The notes under the pieces were generated by a model. It was not told the DNA's origin. It saw only the letters and a list, made by a program, of their open reading frames with translations, and ran no database searches. This document shows, one piece after another, positions 1-13,740 of a DNA stretch of 64,000 nucleotides (position 1 is the first letter of the stretch; every line of letters begins with the position of its first letter). The stretch comes from Corythucha ciliata (Eukaryota; Arthropoda; Insecta; Hemiptera; Tingidae): contig CM075942.1 of the NCBI GenBank assembly GCA_038030265.1, positions 48,078,751 through 48,142,750 of the forward strand. Reading direction: 5' to 3'. The position numbers and the translations under genes were made by a program.

Positions 1-1193
1 AATTTCGCAGATGATAATCATTATTCAAACCCGAAAATTTCGCGGCTACAGCTCCCGGGGAACATACAATTTCGCGCCTTATTATCCTCCGAAATATTCA
101 ATTTTGGGGCTATTTATCCTCCAAAACATGAAGTTTCTGATGGTTATACTGCAAAACTTACAATCGAATGGCTATTTAGGCCTAAATCATTCATGTCCAA
201 ACTCACAATTTCTGGGCTTTCACCAAACCTTGCATTTTCGTGGCAATTTAGCCCTGAAACTTCGACTTTGTGGCAACTTATTCCGATAAATTTTGGTGAT
301 ATCGCTCGAAACCTACAATTCACGGCTACTTTCCCATCCCACCGTGCAATGTAGTGGTCATTTATCCCCCAAGCTTGGTATATTTCAAGTCAGGTAATTC
401 AATTTCGGGGCTATTCAGACTAAAACTGGACTTTCGTGGCTATTATCACTGGAACTTGCAATTTCACGACTTTTCAGTCCAAAATTGGTGATTTTGCTAC
501 GCGATTTACTACGCGAATCTGGCAATTTTGCTCCAATCTTCTACTTGAAACAGTAAATTTTGCGGGAAAAAATCCTTTGAGGAAGTGCTGAGAAATCCTT
601 CGCTCAAAAGTATGGCAGGAATCGCCAAGGGTTTAGTTGTGCCGTGATAACGACAGCGGGAGTTACCGGTAGAGGAGGGGGAGCAGTACTGCGGAACACC
701 TCGCTCGAAGCTCTCTGACTCAGAGGAGAAAGTTAACGAGGCGACCGTCGATGCCACGGGAAGCCCACGTCTTCTGATGCACAGCGAATACCCGATGGTG
801 AACACAGTACATCCGAAGTGTGAAGTGAATGGGCAAACACCAAGATAGCGCGAGGTGGGACTCCTCCACAATCAACACTCTCAACGGTGTAGTTCACTTA
901 TCTCGACAACGAAAAAGCCAGTGGAGAGGCCCTGCCTGTGACGAGGGTACCCTCAGTACCACTCCTTGGCCTAGTCCCGTGTTTTTTCCATATCCCCAAG
1001 GAATGCGTTGTGCTCTTTTAGCAGCACCATAATTAAGGTTGCTAAATTATTACAATGACCTACCAAGGCGTAAGCCACACGCTGGCTTAGGTTCGTCTTA
1101 GTCAGGGCCGCGTGACGGTGACACGTCTCCACTCCCCCCTCGCCACAATGAGACAACTCGCGAGTAAGGCGAAAATATATACCAACGACTTAC
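1..1193. other. CNOT1 intron, left-edge sequence
   Basis: This is the intron after CNOT1 exon 13, with no further CNOT1 exon that I can recognise. Bases 1-540 are degenerate ~30-bp repeats with a recurring CAATTTCGCGGCTA-like core (family B). Bases 600-1000 are more GC-balanced and carry open frames on both strands, but none resembles CNOT1 or any protein I know. Confidence 0.5.
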
Positions 1194-4100
1194 CTCAATT
1201 AAATGAGGAGGAAACTGTGAGTAGTGCGGTATGTTCGTGATATGCTCGCAGTATTTTTGATAGTCTTTCAATTTCGTTTTAAACCGGTCGAGAGCGGCGA
1301 TGCCGAACAGAAACATTTTACTCTCTGGCGGTTTTCTAAGAGCGTCGAGAACGTAGCGCAGAGCGAGTCCAAGCTCACGATAATCACTGTGTTGATAGAA
1401 GTTAAATTTTGTTGAATATGTTGCGATTTTGTATGAATAAAGCCCTCCACTTACACGACGAGACCGCGTTCGATTATCCCACCGAATAACTGCGCGGTGA
1501 TAAAGAGCTCTTTGTCCGGGTACTGAGGAAAGAATTTGTACTCTTCGAACAAATTTCGCAGCATACACAAGTAGATATCCTGAAAATTACAATTTAAACA
1601 ACTTTAAAAAATGCTTTTTTGTACGAGACAACATTAAAACCGACCCGTTCTTTGCCAATAGGAGAATCCATGAATTGTTTAAGCAGGTCAAGGACTTCGT
1701 CGATTGAAATTGTAGGGTGGGGAGGGTGATTGTAAATCCTTTGAAAGTAACAATTTGCTTCATCCTCGATTTCTTTCGCGACTAAACATGAACAAAAAAG
1801 TGGTTTCAATTGATCAGAAACGACAAAAGCCGAACCTGTAGTACTTACAAACTCGGTTTTTATCAACAGAATTTTGCGCCTGTTGCGGCTGTTGTTGTTG
1901 GGCCATCTGAAGACGAGCCATGGTGGGGGGAACAGAGACGCCAACTTGAGGTACTAACGAGGGTCCGGGTGCGCCGAGTTGCATCATTGGAAACGCCGGT
2001 GATTGTGACGCTGTGATGAGACGCGAGGGGGAACCTGGATTTGACACGAGTTGTCCGAGACCTGTACCAAAACAAGAGAGAGAGAGAAAAAAAGCATGGC
2101 GGTGAAGGATCGTCGGGAGGAGGGGGTGGCATTGAGAGAACTTACTGGCTGGTAGTGAAAATGCGGACGATGTCGTAGCGAGAGACATGCCTGCAATGCT
2201 GTTTCCGATTGTGTCAACTTTATTGGAGAAGACCGACGATGGTGCGAATGAATCGAGGGCTCGGTGGGGTCGGAGCACCCCTGGTGGGGCTTGCCTCGCT
2301 TTACTCACAACCAAACCGCAGGCACCTATGGTGTTAAGAATCGCTTCAGTCATTTCAGCCGATGTTGTGCTGCACATCAAATGAAAAAATTAAAAACTGC
2401 GGTCGAGAACACCCAAATATGCGAGTTTTTTACTCACTTGGTACAATTTTGAAGGAAAGAAATAATAGTTGTTAACGTCTCATTTGGTAATTGCGCTGCC
2501 TTAGGTAAACTCTCATCCTTGGCCATTCCTCCCATGTGTGGAACTCGTTTCTAAAGGTAAAATTACCAGTCAATACCACCATGAACGAATCGAACACGCT
2601 AAATTAAAATAAGAGCATCATTACCTGCAAAAATTTCAAAACCGAGCTGACAAATAACTCGTCGTGCTCCCGCGATTTGTCAGCCAGCCATTTTTCGAGC
2701 TTCAAGTAGCCTCTTCGTGAAGCCAAACACGCTAAGTCGATGACAAAAGGAAACGATTGAGCATTTAGTAGCGATGAAAGAGATTTCAAGTCTTGTGCAA
2801 CGTCCAATATTCGCGAAAGTCTCGCCTGATCGGCTTCGCCACGTTTGTACCATTCGGCCATAGAATGCATTATAATTTGCTTTGCTTGTATGTTCTGGAA
2901 AAAAAAAATACAAAATACAAAATTAGGCCATTTAGCCTGACGTTTCACATTGGAGAACTCTCGTAAAAAGCATCACACTAAAGAGGCAGCTAAAGCTTCT
3001 GGAGCTAAAATCTCGATTTCCTAACTAAATGGGGAACTTGCATGAATGCCCGATTGGGGGGAAAAGTATACCAGTGAATTGGCACATGCGGACAACGATA
3101 TCAACGGTAGTTGCAGCCCGATTGGTGCGTCTGGTGATTTTTAAATAAATTTCAAAGTTCTTCAGGAGGGGATGGATAGTGCGAGGGAAAAATTACGTCA
3201 AAGAGCAGTTTTGAAGCATTTGAGGAAACTCTAAAATGTTTTGTTTACAAATAACAAGAAAAATTAAACCCCAGAAAACGCAACTCCTCCCCCTTCCTCA
3301 CACCATCCATTTCAGTGACTGCCATTTGACGTAATCAAACCCTCTCTCAATTTTTTTAAAAAATCGCCTAAAAAAAACCTTGATTGATTTCAATGTTTAA
3401 TGTGGGCAATTGTCTTGATGAAGAGCCCTTTTCAAGAAACACCAGTGATTGAAAAATGTGCAAGTTCCCCATTGTCAAATCTTCTCGAAATTAAAGCTCT
3501 ACTTCTTTCTGCTTCTAAAAGCTTAGAGGCGCCCCGGAGAATGACGGGAAGGTAGGCTGTGGGACTGCGAGGATGCTGCTGTGTGTTACTTATGGTAGCC
3601 TGCAGCATCCTGCAGCCCCGACCACTAAGAGATACTCATCCTCTCCATTTCGACCCCAGCCTTTCCATTCATCACCGCTCTAATTAAGCCCAACTTGCCC
3701 AGGACAAGGCACTGCGGACGGCATACCGGGGCGTCGAGCAGGAGGTCGGCCAACGAATAAACCTCAGCTATCACCTCCTCCCATGAGGTATTAACAATAC
3801 ACTACACCCCCGAGCCTCCGAGGGCCTCGTGAACAACATTCTGCTCAAATCGAATAGCATTGACAATATAACCCAAAATCATCTAAATCACCCACCCACT
3901 TAAATTTTGAAAAAATTTAAAGAAACTGCGTATTTCGGACCATTACAAATCCCGACTATCGGGCTCCGCGAGCTCGATCACAAAAAGGCCGCTTCGACCA
4001 CGTATGCCTCCCCCCCCCCGCAGGAAATCACCCTCCCATCCAATGATAAGTTTTTTCACCATAACTTCTATTAAACATTGCGACTGAAGAAAACAAAATT

Positions 4101-7100
4101 GGTAAGCTATCCACTAACCTGAAGAGTCCAAGCGTAGTGAAGGATCGCAGCCGAGTTCGGATGATTCCCCAAGAACGTAGGCATAAGACTAGAAAAAATC
4201 TCTTGTCTGTATTGAGATAGAAGAGGTCCCTGAAGAATCCCCAAGACTAGAACGTCCGGGCAGTGCTGCACCGGATACTTCAAAATGTCGTCCACTTCAG
4301 AAACGTGCCCACGCTCAGCTAAGTACATTAGGAGATCGATGAGCTCCACTGACCGCCTTAAGACGAAAAAAAGCGAAATTTCAGCATTTATGGCCAAGTA
4401 TGACGTGTTAATTATCGAAGTCACTAAAAATCAACCTACCATATCGCTAAGTCTTTGTTTTCACTTTCGGGTGGTGCTTTCAAACTCTCGATAGGGACTG
4501 GACGGAAAGGATAATCCGTGAGGCAAAATATGTCCGGGTTTTTTATTATTTGCTGAATAAGTGAGAGCTATAACAGAAAAAATAAAAATACATTTAGCAA
4601 TACGTAAAATAGGAAGTTGTTTTAAAAGTTAACCTGAGCTTCTGGGTGTTTCCAGTGCCTGTACAGTTGATCGATCGGAAATCGCTCGGCAGAGAAGAAC
4701 GCTTGCTGCTGAGCTCCGGATTTTAGTCCAGTTTTAACTGTTTGAATGACGAAATACAACCGGTTACGATCCTTGACTAGAAATTCAGGATGATCGAATT
4801 CGGCGAAAATGTCGCTCCATTTCAATTTCGGATTGAGCTCTCGCGCTGCCAGTACGAGATTCTCAATATTCCAAGGCGTAGGATCGCCCGTTTTGTCCTT
4901 ATCATTCTCCACCCAATAGTCCATGGCCCGAGATTTCATCATGAGAATCATCACTTGAGCCATGTCCGACGCTTTCAAGTCACGACCCACCAGCTGGGCG
5001 ATGTGACCGCGACAAGCCTCGACCGAACAGGTGAACGACGGCTCCAGCTCGCTCATAATGTCACTGACGCTGCTGTCGACCATACTATGACTCATGTTTG
5101 CCGAATCCGAAACAAGTTTGTCCATAGAGAGCTCTGACGGTTCGGCGTAGAGAAGCGGCGCTAATACTGTGGGTACCAAGTCTTTAGGAAAATCACGTCT
5201 TAAATTGTTTAAGAATGCTTCTTTAGTCTCAGCCGTTATGCCTAAACAAAAAACAAAGTTGAAAGATTTTTTCAGCCAAGCTGAAGCGCTCGATTGAGTG
5301 GATTACCTAAAGCTTCCGACGATGCAGGTACGACTTCACAAAGAATATTGTGTAAAACCTCAGGCGACGTATCTTGAAGGCCTCCTTCGGTGACAGTGCT
5401 CGTCTCTGCAAAAAACATTAAATTAATCAAACTTTGTACCACAAACCCCAAGAAATACAACTCCAACCTGAGTTAACGTAAGAACAAATCAATTCAGTAA
5501 GTTTGATTTTTAAAAATTGAGTCGCTTGGTTAACAACGTCCGAGTTGTTCGAATTCAATAGAGCGATACCGAAAATCACTTCTTGGACCGGGCTCAGTCT
5601 GACGGCTTTGCTCAATTGCGCCAATAGTTGACCCGGTTTGGTGCCCTTGGTTTCGACAAGGTGTTCAAATTCGAAACAGATGCTCGACGCGAACGATGGT
5701 TTCGAGAGAAGAGCTGAGCACTCCTCGGATAATAATTGCAGTTGAGGAGACTCTTTGGACGTCACGCCGACTTCGAAATGTGAGAAAAGGCAGCGAAGGT
5801 AATGTTTGTCAGCTTCGAAGCCGTATGTGCTCACCAACTGTAATAATTACAAAATGTTGATAAAGTGTCAACCTTATCGCAGTGATGCTAAGATTTATTT
5901 TCATTCTCAAGTCGTGCAAAAGCACCTTGTTACATGAAAAAACAACGCAATTATTTCTTGAAAATATCTTATAAATAATATTAAAAATACACTAGCAATG
6001 AAATCATCGACTTTTAACCAACTTCAAACCTAAGCGGCAAGCCTCGCAAAGAACGTTTAATGCGACACAGAAATTGTCATTCTAGACGTGGAAGTCCAAA
6101 GGTTAAGACATAGTGAGCTATCGAGAAACGATATTCAGTCTTAATGCTTGAAATGTCGCTCTAATGCCGAATGCTCAGTCTTTCGCTACCTCGAAAACCC
6201 AGCATTCAAGCCAGAAAACTGTCAATTTATCCCCCAAACAATTTTGTGTGGCTAAATATTCCGTTCATCCCAGGATTTGGATTCGATTTGTGTACTTTCG
6301 GGGTTAATCCGTGCAGTGTGATCAGTCCGGATGCTCCCAGGTCATGATCAAAGAGACATTAGGGCTCAAGGTTCAGTGCGACTTCTGAGTGGACCAAAGG
6401 TGACTGCTGGCGACAACTTGGCGGATAAATTGAGAAAAAGGGGTTTTCCCCAGTTTCTATGGGGCCGTGTGCGGCCTAAATTTAGAAAAGGCGCTGATTT
6501 GCGGCTAAAATTGAGGAAAATGGCGTATTTGCGGCTAAAATTGAGAAAAGCGCCCACCGCTTCTTCCTTAATGCACCGGCCAACATCGATAAAAAAGTGC
6601 TATTTTTCCGATTATGGAGGCCACTTCACAGCTGTGGTAATTGAGAAAGAACACCAAATGTGCTGTTTTTGGAGCATGTACGCAGTTTAAATTGAGGAAA
6701 AGAGCTCGTTAGCTGCTAAAATTGAGAAAAACCGCTCATTCACAGCTAAAATGTGGGAAAACGCCAATTCGCATTCCTTGGACGTAACTTCGAGGATAAA
6801 AGCGAGAAAAAGCGCTCATTCACGGTTTAAATCAATTTTAGCCGCAAATGAACGTTATTTTTCCATTGTAGCCGTGAAGCAGCGCTAATTCGCGTCTAAA
6901 AAAAGGAAATGGCGTACATTCGCAGCTCAAGTAGAGAGAGCGCTCGTAATCGAGAATAAACGCTAATGTGCTGTTCTCCTAGGAAGTCTACTGTGAAAAT
7001 AAGAATTTAGGTGGCAGTGGATTATGCCCCACCCTACCATCCTTCCAAACTATAGATTTTTCGGCACATTGACCCCTATAAATTTTGTCTCCATTCCTGC

Positions 7101-10100
7101 ACCAATATTCGATTTCAAAGTCTAATTTTAATCTTCATGAAGTTCTACAGTGACGTTAGATCTTGCTTTTTCAAATTTTATCCCTAAAATAACCGCAAAG
7201 CACTCAAGAATTCGGATCGCTCAAACTAAGCGCCCCTGAGTCTTCCGGTCCGATACAAGTTGTTTAACCTGAGTCAGACGCACATTTTGGCCCAAACGGA
7301 ATATCTACAGGGTGTTCATAAATTACCTCGACAGAGAAAGTATGGTGATAGTACACCTCATTTGTGATCGAAATTGCTATTTGAGGTTTTTTGGAATTCC
7401 TCTTGGTTTTCGAGATATCGTCAATTTCGTGTTTTTTTGGTGGCCCTCTGTTTTTTTTCGACAAGTGACTAGTACGGCATCACCAACAGGTGCTAGACTA
7501 AAAGTAAATAGCTCATTGAAAAGAGCACAAAATTTCCTTCATTATTGATCCTCTACTCAATAAAATTACACCAAGGCCCTAGCCGCTAGGGCATGAGATA
7601 TCCGAAGGAAACTCGTTATTCGCATTTCTGCCCAATTTTCATAAGCGATTTTCACCATTTCGTCAAAGGAAAATATTTTTTTGCATTCATAGGGAAAACT
7701 TCCTCATGATGTTAGCTTTCCAATGACGTACAACAGTTACCAGTTTTCACCATCTAGTGAAGAGGTAGAAGCAATAAACGAGTCGAAAACTGAAAAATAA
7801 CCCGCAATGAGGATCCTTTGAATGAGGTAAAACCAGCTCTGATTACTCGTTTCCAACGGATGAGACATAGGGGTTCAAGCGGTCAGCTAAATCTATCGCT
7901 AATTTACGTTGGTGAGTTGAAATTGGGTGGTGGTGAAGCTTAAAATATCGTTAGAGGATTGGGCTTCATGGACCAGTAAGGTGGTCACCTTGACCCCCCA
8001 ACCCGCCATGGATTTTTCTGGGATTCTAGGTTTTCTCCTTGTTGTCGAATGCAAAAATTGGCCCTCCGCATAAATGCGGACCTCCAGTCATCGCCTCTGG
8101 ATTTACTCGCACGATTCTCGAATACGAATACGTTTATTGCTTCTACCTCTTCACTAGATGGTGAAAACTGGTAACTATTGTACGTTATTGGAAAGCTAAC
8201 ATCATAAGGAAGTTTTCCCTATGAATGCAAAAAAATATTTTCCTTTGACGAAATGGAGAAAATCGCTGATGAAAATTGGGCAGAAAGGCGAATAACGAGT
8301 TTCCTTCGGATATCTCATGCCCTAGCGGCTAGGGCCTTGGTGTAATTTTATTGAGTAGAGGATCAATAATGAAGGAAATTTTGTGCTCTTTTCAATGAGC
8401 TATTTACTTTTAGTCTAGCACCTGTTGGTGATGCCGTACTAGTCACTTGTCGAAAAAAAACAGAGGGTCACCAAAAAAACACGAAATTGACGATATCTCG
8501 AAAACCAAGAGGAATTCCAAAAAACTTCAAATAGTAATTTCGATCACAAATGAGGTGTACTATCACCATACTTTCTCTGTCGAGGTAATTTATGAACACC
8601 CTGTATATCTGCTCTGGTTGCTGAGTTATGTCAAATTTTAATTTTCTGGTAGGCTGTGTTTGCAGGTGGGCATTGATGGGGACTTGGTCTTGAAATCATC
8701 CTACAGGTATAAAGAACATTCCTGCCAAGTGGCATTGCTTAATGATTATTTGCAAAGTTGATGTCGTTAACCTCCGACTATTATGGGATTTGGCTCCTTC
8801 AAAAATCAATGTTATCAATTAAAGTTGTGTGAGAAAACAAATTTCATGCCTTTAGCGCTTTCTTTAATTTCGGTTAATCGGGCAGAGCCACGGAGATAAA
8901 AAAACTCGGCCCGTTCAAGAAATTTCTTCCGATTCGAAAAATCTTTTCGTCGTTGATTTTGTACGTAATAAATCAAACTAAAAAATTAAAATTACCTTGG
9001 AAATAATTTCAAAGAAACATCGCAAGAAAAAGTCGATATTTCGCAGAGGTTGTAATGTCAAAAGCAAAATTTTGTGGACTTCGCTCTTCCAAGCCCCGAT
9101 TTTGCAGACTTTGTCTCTTAAAAACAAATTTTGGAGGTTATCACTTAATGACAAACTAAATTTCGTTGATTTGGCACGTTCTAAAAACAGTTTTAGTCCA
9201 GTAAAATAAGGCGTCGAAGGTTGCAATAATTAGGGTAGATGATTTTTTTGTTTCATGTTGTTAGAGTTTCGTTTAATTTAATTCATTCTCACAAAATTAG
9301 GCGAGGACGACTTCTGTAACCCCAATGTTTCGATAACTATGGGTATAGTTAGTTTTCAGCATTTCATCCTTTATAGGACGAAATATGTAAGGCAATACAC
9401 CAAGGGCGTAGTTCAGTCTCCTTTTCGACCTCGGACTTTTAGGTACAAGAAGCACTTGGTCCTGGCCCCATCATCGCTCAGGCAATTAGGCTGAGTACTC
9501 AAATGGATCAAACTAAGTAGGCATTATTATTCGCTTTGTTCCAACGTACCCACCCGATGAAATCGGTTCGAGAATCATTTTGCCTTTGTAAAAAGCACAT
9601 CATTGCGATATACTGGCAGATCATGATTTTCGCACGGTTCCAAACGTTTTAATTTGGGCATAAATTTGACGAGCTTCATTTTGGAAATTACGATACTACC
9701 TCCAATCCCCCTTTGTACTCGTATTGTCGAAAATGTTGTCTAATTTGAAAAGTTACTTCGTATTCAGGAACAAAAAAAGGCTGGTTTAGCTAAAAGTGCC
9801 AAAAATCACAAAAAGTTCAAAAATGTCGCAGTTTTTCCATAATTCAAGGGTGATCCAGATGTTTTCCGAGGTCAAAAATTTGTACACGTCTTACGAACAC
9901 CACCCCAGACAACTTGATCTCAAAAAATCATCTACCCTAATTATTGCAACCTGACCCCCCCCCCTTTTCATTGCTTATTTTACTGCACTATTTCGCAAGT
10001 TCGGCGAACTCTTTCAAACTCCAATTTTGTCGTAGTCCAGTAGCCCACTGTATGAAAAATCCGGCTCATCTGATAGTGCCTGGGTACATCTCACGACACT

Positions 10101-11752
10101 TCTTAGATCACCAGACATTTTCCGTAGGACAGTGGCTCACATCAGAGCGGGCAGTTGGCAAACACTCTTTTGGGTGGTTCAAAAACGACTGGCCAGAGTA
10201 AAAAGTCGATTCCATCGACCAATAAGTTACGAAACCATTAACGCCATCCAAAAGCGCCGTAAGCGTTGGCTTAAAAAATGAAATTGGATGGCGATAGAGG
10301 TTTTCTAGTTCATTGGTTGCAAAGAACCATGCTTTACACTTGCCAGTCGCTTTTGGCCAGCAGCTAGCTCTCGTGCGGGCCCCTGTCCCGCAGAATATGT
10401 GTGGCGATCTCAGAAGTGTCATCTTCTAGCCTAGGCCATAAACAACGTGTCCTAAGGACGTCCCAAGCCCGATCAAATGATCCGGACTTTTCATAAGGTG
10501 GGCTCCCAGACTACCATGGACGTTTGCTGTTCCACAACCAAATAGCTCCTCAAAAACCTTTTTGCTAATTCATACCTCTATTTCGCGTGTGTTCAATCTT
10601 TCAAAAAAGAAATGTCTTTGCTTTAGATCTTTCTAATATCAGTTTCGCTGGCTTGACTTGTTCGTAAAACTTATTTTGCTCTTTTGAAAAACCAAATTCA
10701 CGAATTTGGTACACTCGAAAACCAAATTACGTCAGGTTGTCTTTCACGAAACCAAGGGGCTCGCTCATTTTGTTACGTCGCTAAGAACGCTCAAGAGGAA
10801 CCTGGCCTGCCAGACTACAATTGATGGGGTTCCCTGTAGTCTGCCCGGTTTTTGGGCTTCATGGCATGGTAAGCCTTAAGCCTGCGATTAATTTTACGGA
10901 GAGCGTCTGGCAACTCCGTCAGTTGCTAGAACATGAGCTTGAGAAACACGAAATTGGACAACTCCAGTCATACTTCTTGAAAATAATGAGTTGACCTTTT
11001 TATAACAGAGGAAACGTTACATAAAACATGAAAATAAAGCAACAAAAGAACAGAATAAATTAAGTTTGAGTCTCGGAATATCCGTCTTTTCGATTCAAGT
11101 GTGAAAGACTTTCACCAGTTTCCTGTCCGTCTCAAGACACGCTATTCGTTGTAGTACCTAGTAACCCCCCCCCCCAACACCAAACAAATATTCTTTGTGG
11201 ATTTGAAGCGTTCCAGCAGACCAACTATTTCCCAACCCAATTTGACAGTTTGGCCTGCAGTGTGCACAGCTCTGGTTATTGTCTGGCTACTTGACACGCA
11301 GGAATTCATAATAAAAAACAGTGGAGATGGCACGTACGACCTAGAACCTCGTACGAAACAATAAAATCCTTGTAATTAAGCGAAAGATATTGTGAAGGAA
11401 GTGAGATTGTTGGGAGCTTTCGCCAGAACCCAGGCATCGGGTGTGGAAGTTAGGACATCTGCATGACCTTGACAGATTCGGGGGGGAAAGACCTGGAGAA
11501 AAGAGAAAAACTCCACAATTAGTGGATCGAGTCATGTCGGAGTGACAAAATAAAATTTAAAGTCATGGAAAAGAAACTCTCAAGGGAGCAAAATAACCTT
11601 ACGAACTAGTGCATATAGGACATCAAAAATTGCCACGCAGAACAGCTTACCTGGGCTATTTCCTTGACGGAGGCGGAATAATTTTTTTTCGTTAAATTGC
11701 TAACCAAATAACTTATTTGCGACAGAGTTAAAGTCAACGAATCCAGGTTCAT
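1194..11752 (-). CDS. CNOT1: CCR4-NOT complex scaffold subunit 1, N-terminal part (gene runs off the left edge)
   Basis: CNOT1 is the scaffold of the CCR4-NOT complex, which shortens mRNA poly(A) tails in the cytoplasm. Exons on the minus strand in reading order: 11752-11651, 5837-5468, 5405-5307, 5241-4634, 4567-4440, 4356-4119, 2894-2625, 2550-2438, 2369-2146, 2061-1849, 1781-about 1630, 1579-1455, 1386-1194. All joins keep phase, giving about 945 residues, against roughly 2,300-2,400 for the whole animal protein. Family landmarks in order are MNLDSL...SQISYLV at the start, [70 protein letters not shown] and [15 protein letters not shown]. The last two lie in the MIF4G-like region that binds tristetraprolin in human CNOT1. 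The donor after exon 11 is uncertain (1630 or 1633). Later exons are not visible before base 1, so the middle and C-terminal domains lie outside. Confidence 0.96.
2626..4118. other. CNOT1 exon 7 and the intron 5' of it
   Basis: Exon 7 occupies 2626-2894; the intron is 2895-4118. Most of the intron is AT-rich. Bases 3530-3860 form a GC-rich island unlike its surroundings that could be a decayed mobile-element fragment. I see no intact coding frame there. A run of nine C lies near 4011-4019. Confidence 0.4.
6420..6970 (+). repeat. Family A ~30-bp degenerate repeat block
   Basis: Units of roughly 30-35 bp read approximately GCGGCTAAAATTGAG, then AAAAAGCGCT and AATTC. They repeat with heavy divergence. 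Six or more related blocks occur elsewhere in the window in either orientation. Confidence 0.75.
7306..8605. mobile_element. Fold-back (inverted-repeat) non-autonomous DNA element 1
   Basis: Two near-identical arms of about 475 bp (7306-7780 and 8131-8605) face each other across a 350-bp spacer. The outer ends read TACAGGGTGTTCATA and its exact reverse complement. Both arms encode the same spurious peptide (starting MSKKNRG), which is only a by-product of the repeat. No transposase frame is present. The ends fit a TA target (TA then CAGGGTGTT). Alternatively a 6-bp direct repeat, ATATCT, lies at 7301-7306 and 8605-8610. The superfamily is undecided. Confidence 0.85.
9218..9952. mobile_element. 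Candidate small element with ~30-bp terminal inverted repeats
   Basis: The sequence AGGTTGCAATAATTAGGG at 9218 continues into GTAGATGATTTTTT and recurs as an exact inverse ending at 9952. The interior (~670 bp) shows no meaningful coding frame. A second inverted match, AGTAAAATAAG, lies just outside each end (about 9200 and 9985). No convincing target duplication is visible, so it may be a decayed MITE or part of a larger element. Confidence 0.6.
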
Positions 11753-12829
11753 AGTTCCATGAATACGGCCTCGAAAGCTTCAAACTTGTTTGAAGCTTTC
11801 TTCGGTATCCACGAATCGCTTCCCCGAAGGAATTTGTCTATTGCCGCGTAATAACTACATAAATAGAAATTTAAGTCCAACATCGGGGCAGAAATGTGAA
11901 ATTGGGAGGAAAAAAATTGTTCGCGGACAGAGGGGAAGGGAAGAAAAAGACGTCGTCTCGAGGATTGTTCCTTTCAGGCGAACATTTTTTTGTTTTCTTT
12001 TTTAACGCGAAACTGATCGAACCACTCGCGAACTGCCTTCCATCTCACACTGCGAATAAAATGGACAAAATCTCGAACGGAACAAGAACAAACATAAAAA
12101 TAAAAAAGAGGGTGAAAAAAAGGCTTCGAAAAACTGTACTCCGTCACTCTCACTGTTTGGTTAATAATGGCCGTCGTTTCGCCCTCCTACCCCTCACAAC
12201 CTTGTACCCGGCCATCGTTCGCTGACTAATGGATTTGTAGTGGATGGGAGGGGTGTTTATCTGTTAATTTCACTAAACTTTGGCGTTCTTTTGACTTTTT
12301 TTGCTGAAGAGAGGCTGCAAAATTCAAAATCATTCAATACATCAAGAGCAAATTACAGACAAAACACATAAAAAATAGTTTTTCCTTTTCTAACTTTTCG
12401 ATTCGTCAAAACAGAGCACGTCTCTATCGATCTGCGTGGAAAAGTGGAAACTCCACTGGTGGGGACGTTCCCTCCAATTTCTACAACCGTTCACCGCGGT
12501 CCAGATTGAAAGACATTTTTTCTACGAATTTAATAGGCCAAAACATTGATGTGATTCATCAGACCGCCTATATGTTGAACCTTTCGAGATTCGTGGCCTG
12601 TACGCAAGTCAACAATTCAAGGAGTTGGGCTCTCTGGTCAATTGAAGACTGTCAAAAATCTCCACCTTAATTAATTTTTTCCTCAAAAAGTAAGCGTTAA
12701 GAGTTACAGAATAGGGGGCCAGGGCCGGAAATCACTAAAAGGATTTTGGATTTAATTTAATTTAATTTCCAATTAAAATTATTGGACTAGAAATAAACAT
12801 TTTAAGTGACATTAAGTAGCGGCATTTTC

Positions 12830-13740
12830 TCAACTGAAGCCCGAATTAACACTTTTTCTGCACCTTGTCCGCGAAGGAGCGTTTTTCTCAATTTCAGCCA
12901 CGAATTATGGTTTTTTCTCAAGTTCATTCGTGAAATAGCAATTCTTCTGAATTTTAGCTACGAATTAGCGATTGTCTTGATTTCTCCATTTCAGTAACGA
13001 AGTTTGCTTTCAGAGAAGTCACGAATGTTTTATTTCTACACTTTTTAAAGGCGAATTAGCGTTTTTCTCTATTTCACCCGCGAATATTAGTGTTTTCTCC
13101 ATTTTACCAGCGAATTAGAGCGCTTTTTCTCAGTTTTAGAAGCGGGAGCGCTTTCTCTCAATTTGAGTCCCAAAGTTGAAATTAAATAAATTAGCATTTT
13201 TATTTTTACCCACGCATTGGCGCTTTTCCACAATTTTACAAATAGGAACTAGTTTTCCTAAATTTCAGCATCGAATCGGCTAATTTTCTCAACTCTTTCC
13301 GCATTTATAATTGGCGTTTTCTCGACTAATTTTGCCCACGAATTTTAGCGTATTTCTCATTCAAGTCGCAAATAAAGTTGAATCCGCGAATTGGCGTTTT
13401 CTCAATTTAAGCTATGAATATTAGCACTTTTTTTCAATTTTTATAGCGGCAATATTGTAGAGCTTCAAATTATTTTAGCCCCAAATTGGCATATTTTTAT
13501 ATCCATGTTAGCCAAGAAAGAACGCTTTTTCTGATATTCCTGGCGCGAATTAGCGTTTCCCCTAATTCTAACATTAAATTAGCCCATTTTCTCAATTCTA
13601 TCAGCGAGAATAGGCCACTGGGCATCGTTTTTTCTCCATTTCAAGCGCGAATCAGCGCTGCGTTTCTATAAATTTCATCCCTTTTTTTCAATTTCAGCCA
13701 CGAATTATAGCGCTTTTTCCCAATTTTACAAGCGATTTGG
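12830..13740 (-). repeat. Family A repeat block, reverse orientation
   Basis: Units read approximately CGAATTAGCGTTTTTCTC then AATTTTAGCCA, the reverse complement of the family A unit. About 25-30 diverged units are packed in 0.9 kb. The block faces a forward-oriented block beginning about 185 bp downstream. Confidence 0.75.

Larger units (their letters stand above)
5838..11650. other. CNOT1 intron 1 (5.8 kb)
   Basis: This long intron separates the 34-codon first exon from exon 2. It holds family A repeats (about 6420-6970), a fold-back element (7306-8605) and an inverted-repeat pair (9218-9952). Family C-like GCGAAATT repeats lie around 10600-10780. Open frames here are short, repetitive or shadows of these repeats. 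I see no nested gene. Confidence 0.7.

Noticed and set aside
509..871. A 120-residue minus-strand frame tested as a further CNOT1 exon
   Set aside because: The translation does not resemble the CNOT1 region expected after LGLALRYVL...PPHLIE, and no acceptor in phase was found.
3530..3860. GC-rich island in a CNOT1 intron, considered as a nested gene
   Set aside because: No sustained reading frame; more like a decayed repeat fragment.
12806..13671. Open frames with repeated Phe/Leu/Asn/Ser motifs that look like tandem peptide repeats
   Set aside because: They are translations of the family A DNA repeat; equivalent frames appear wherever the repeat occurs and on both strands.
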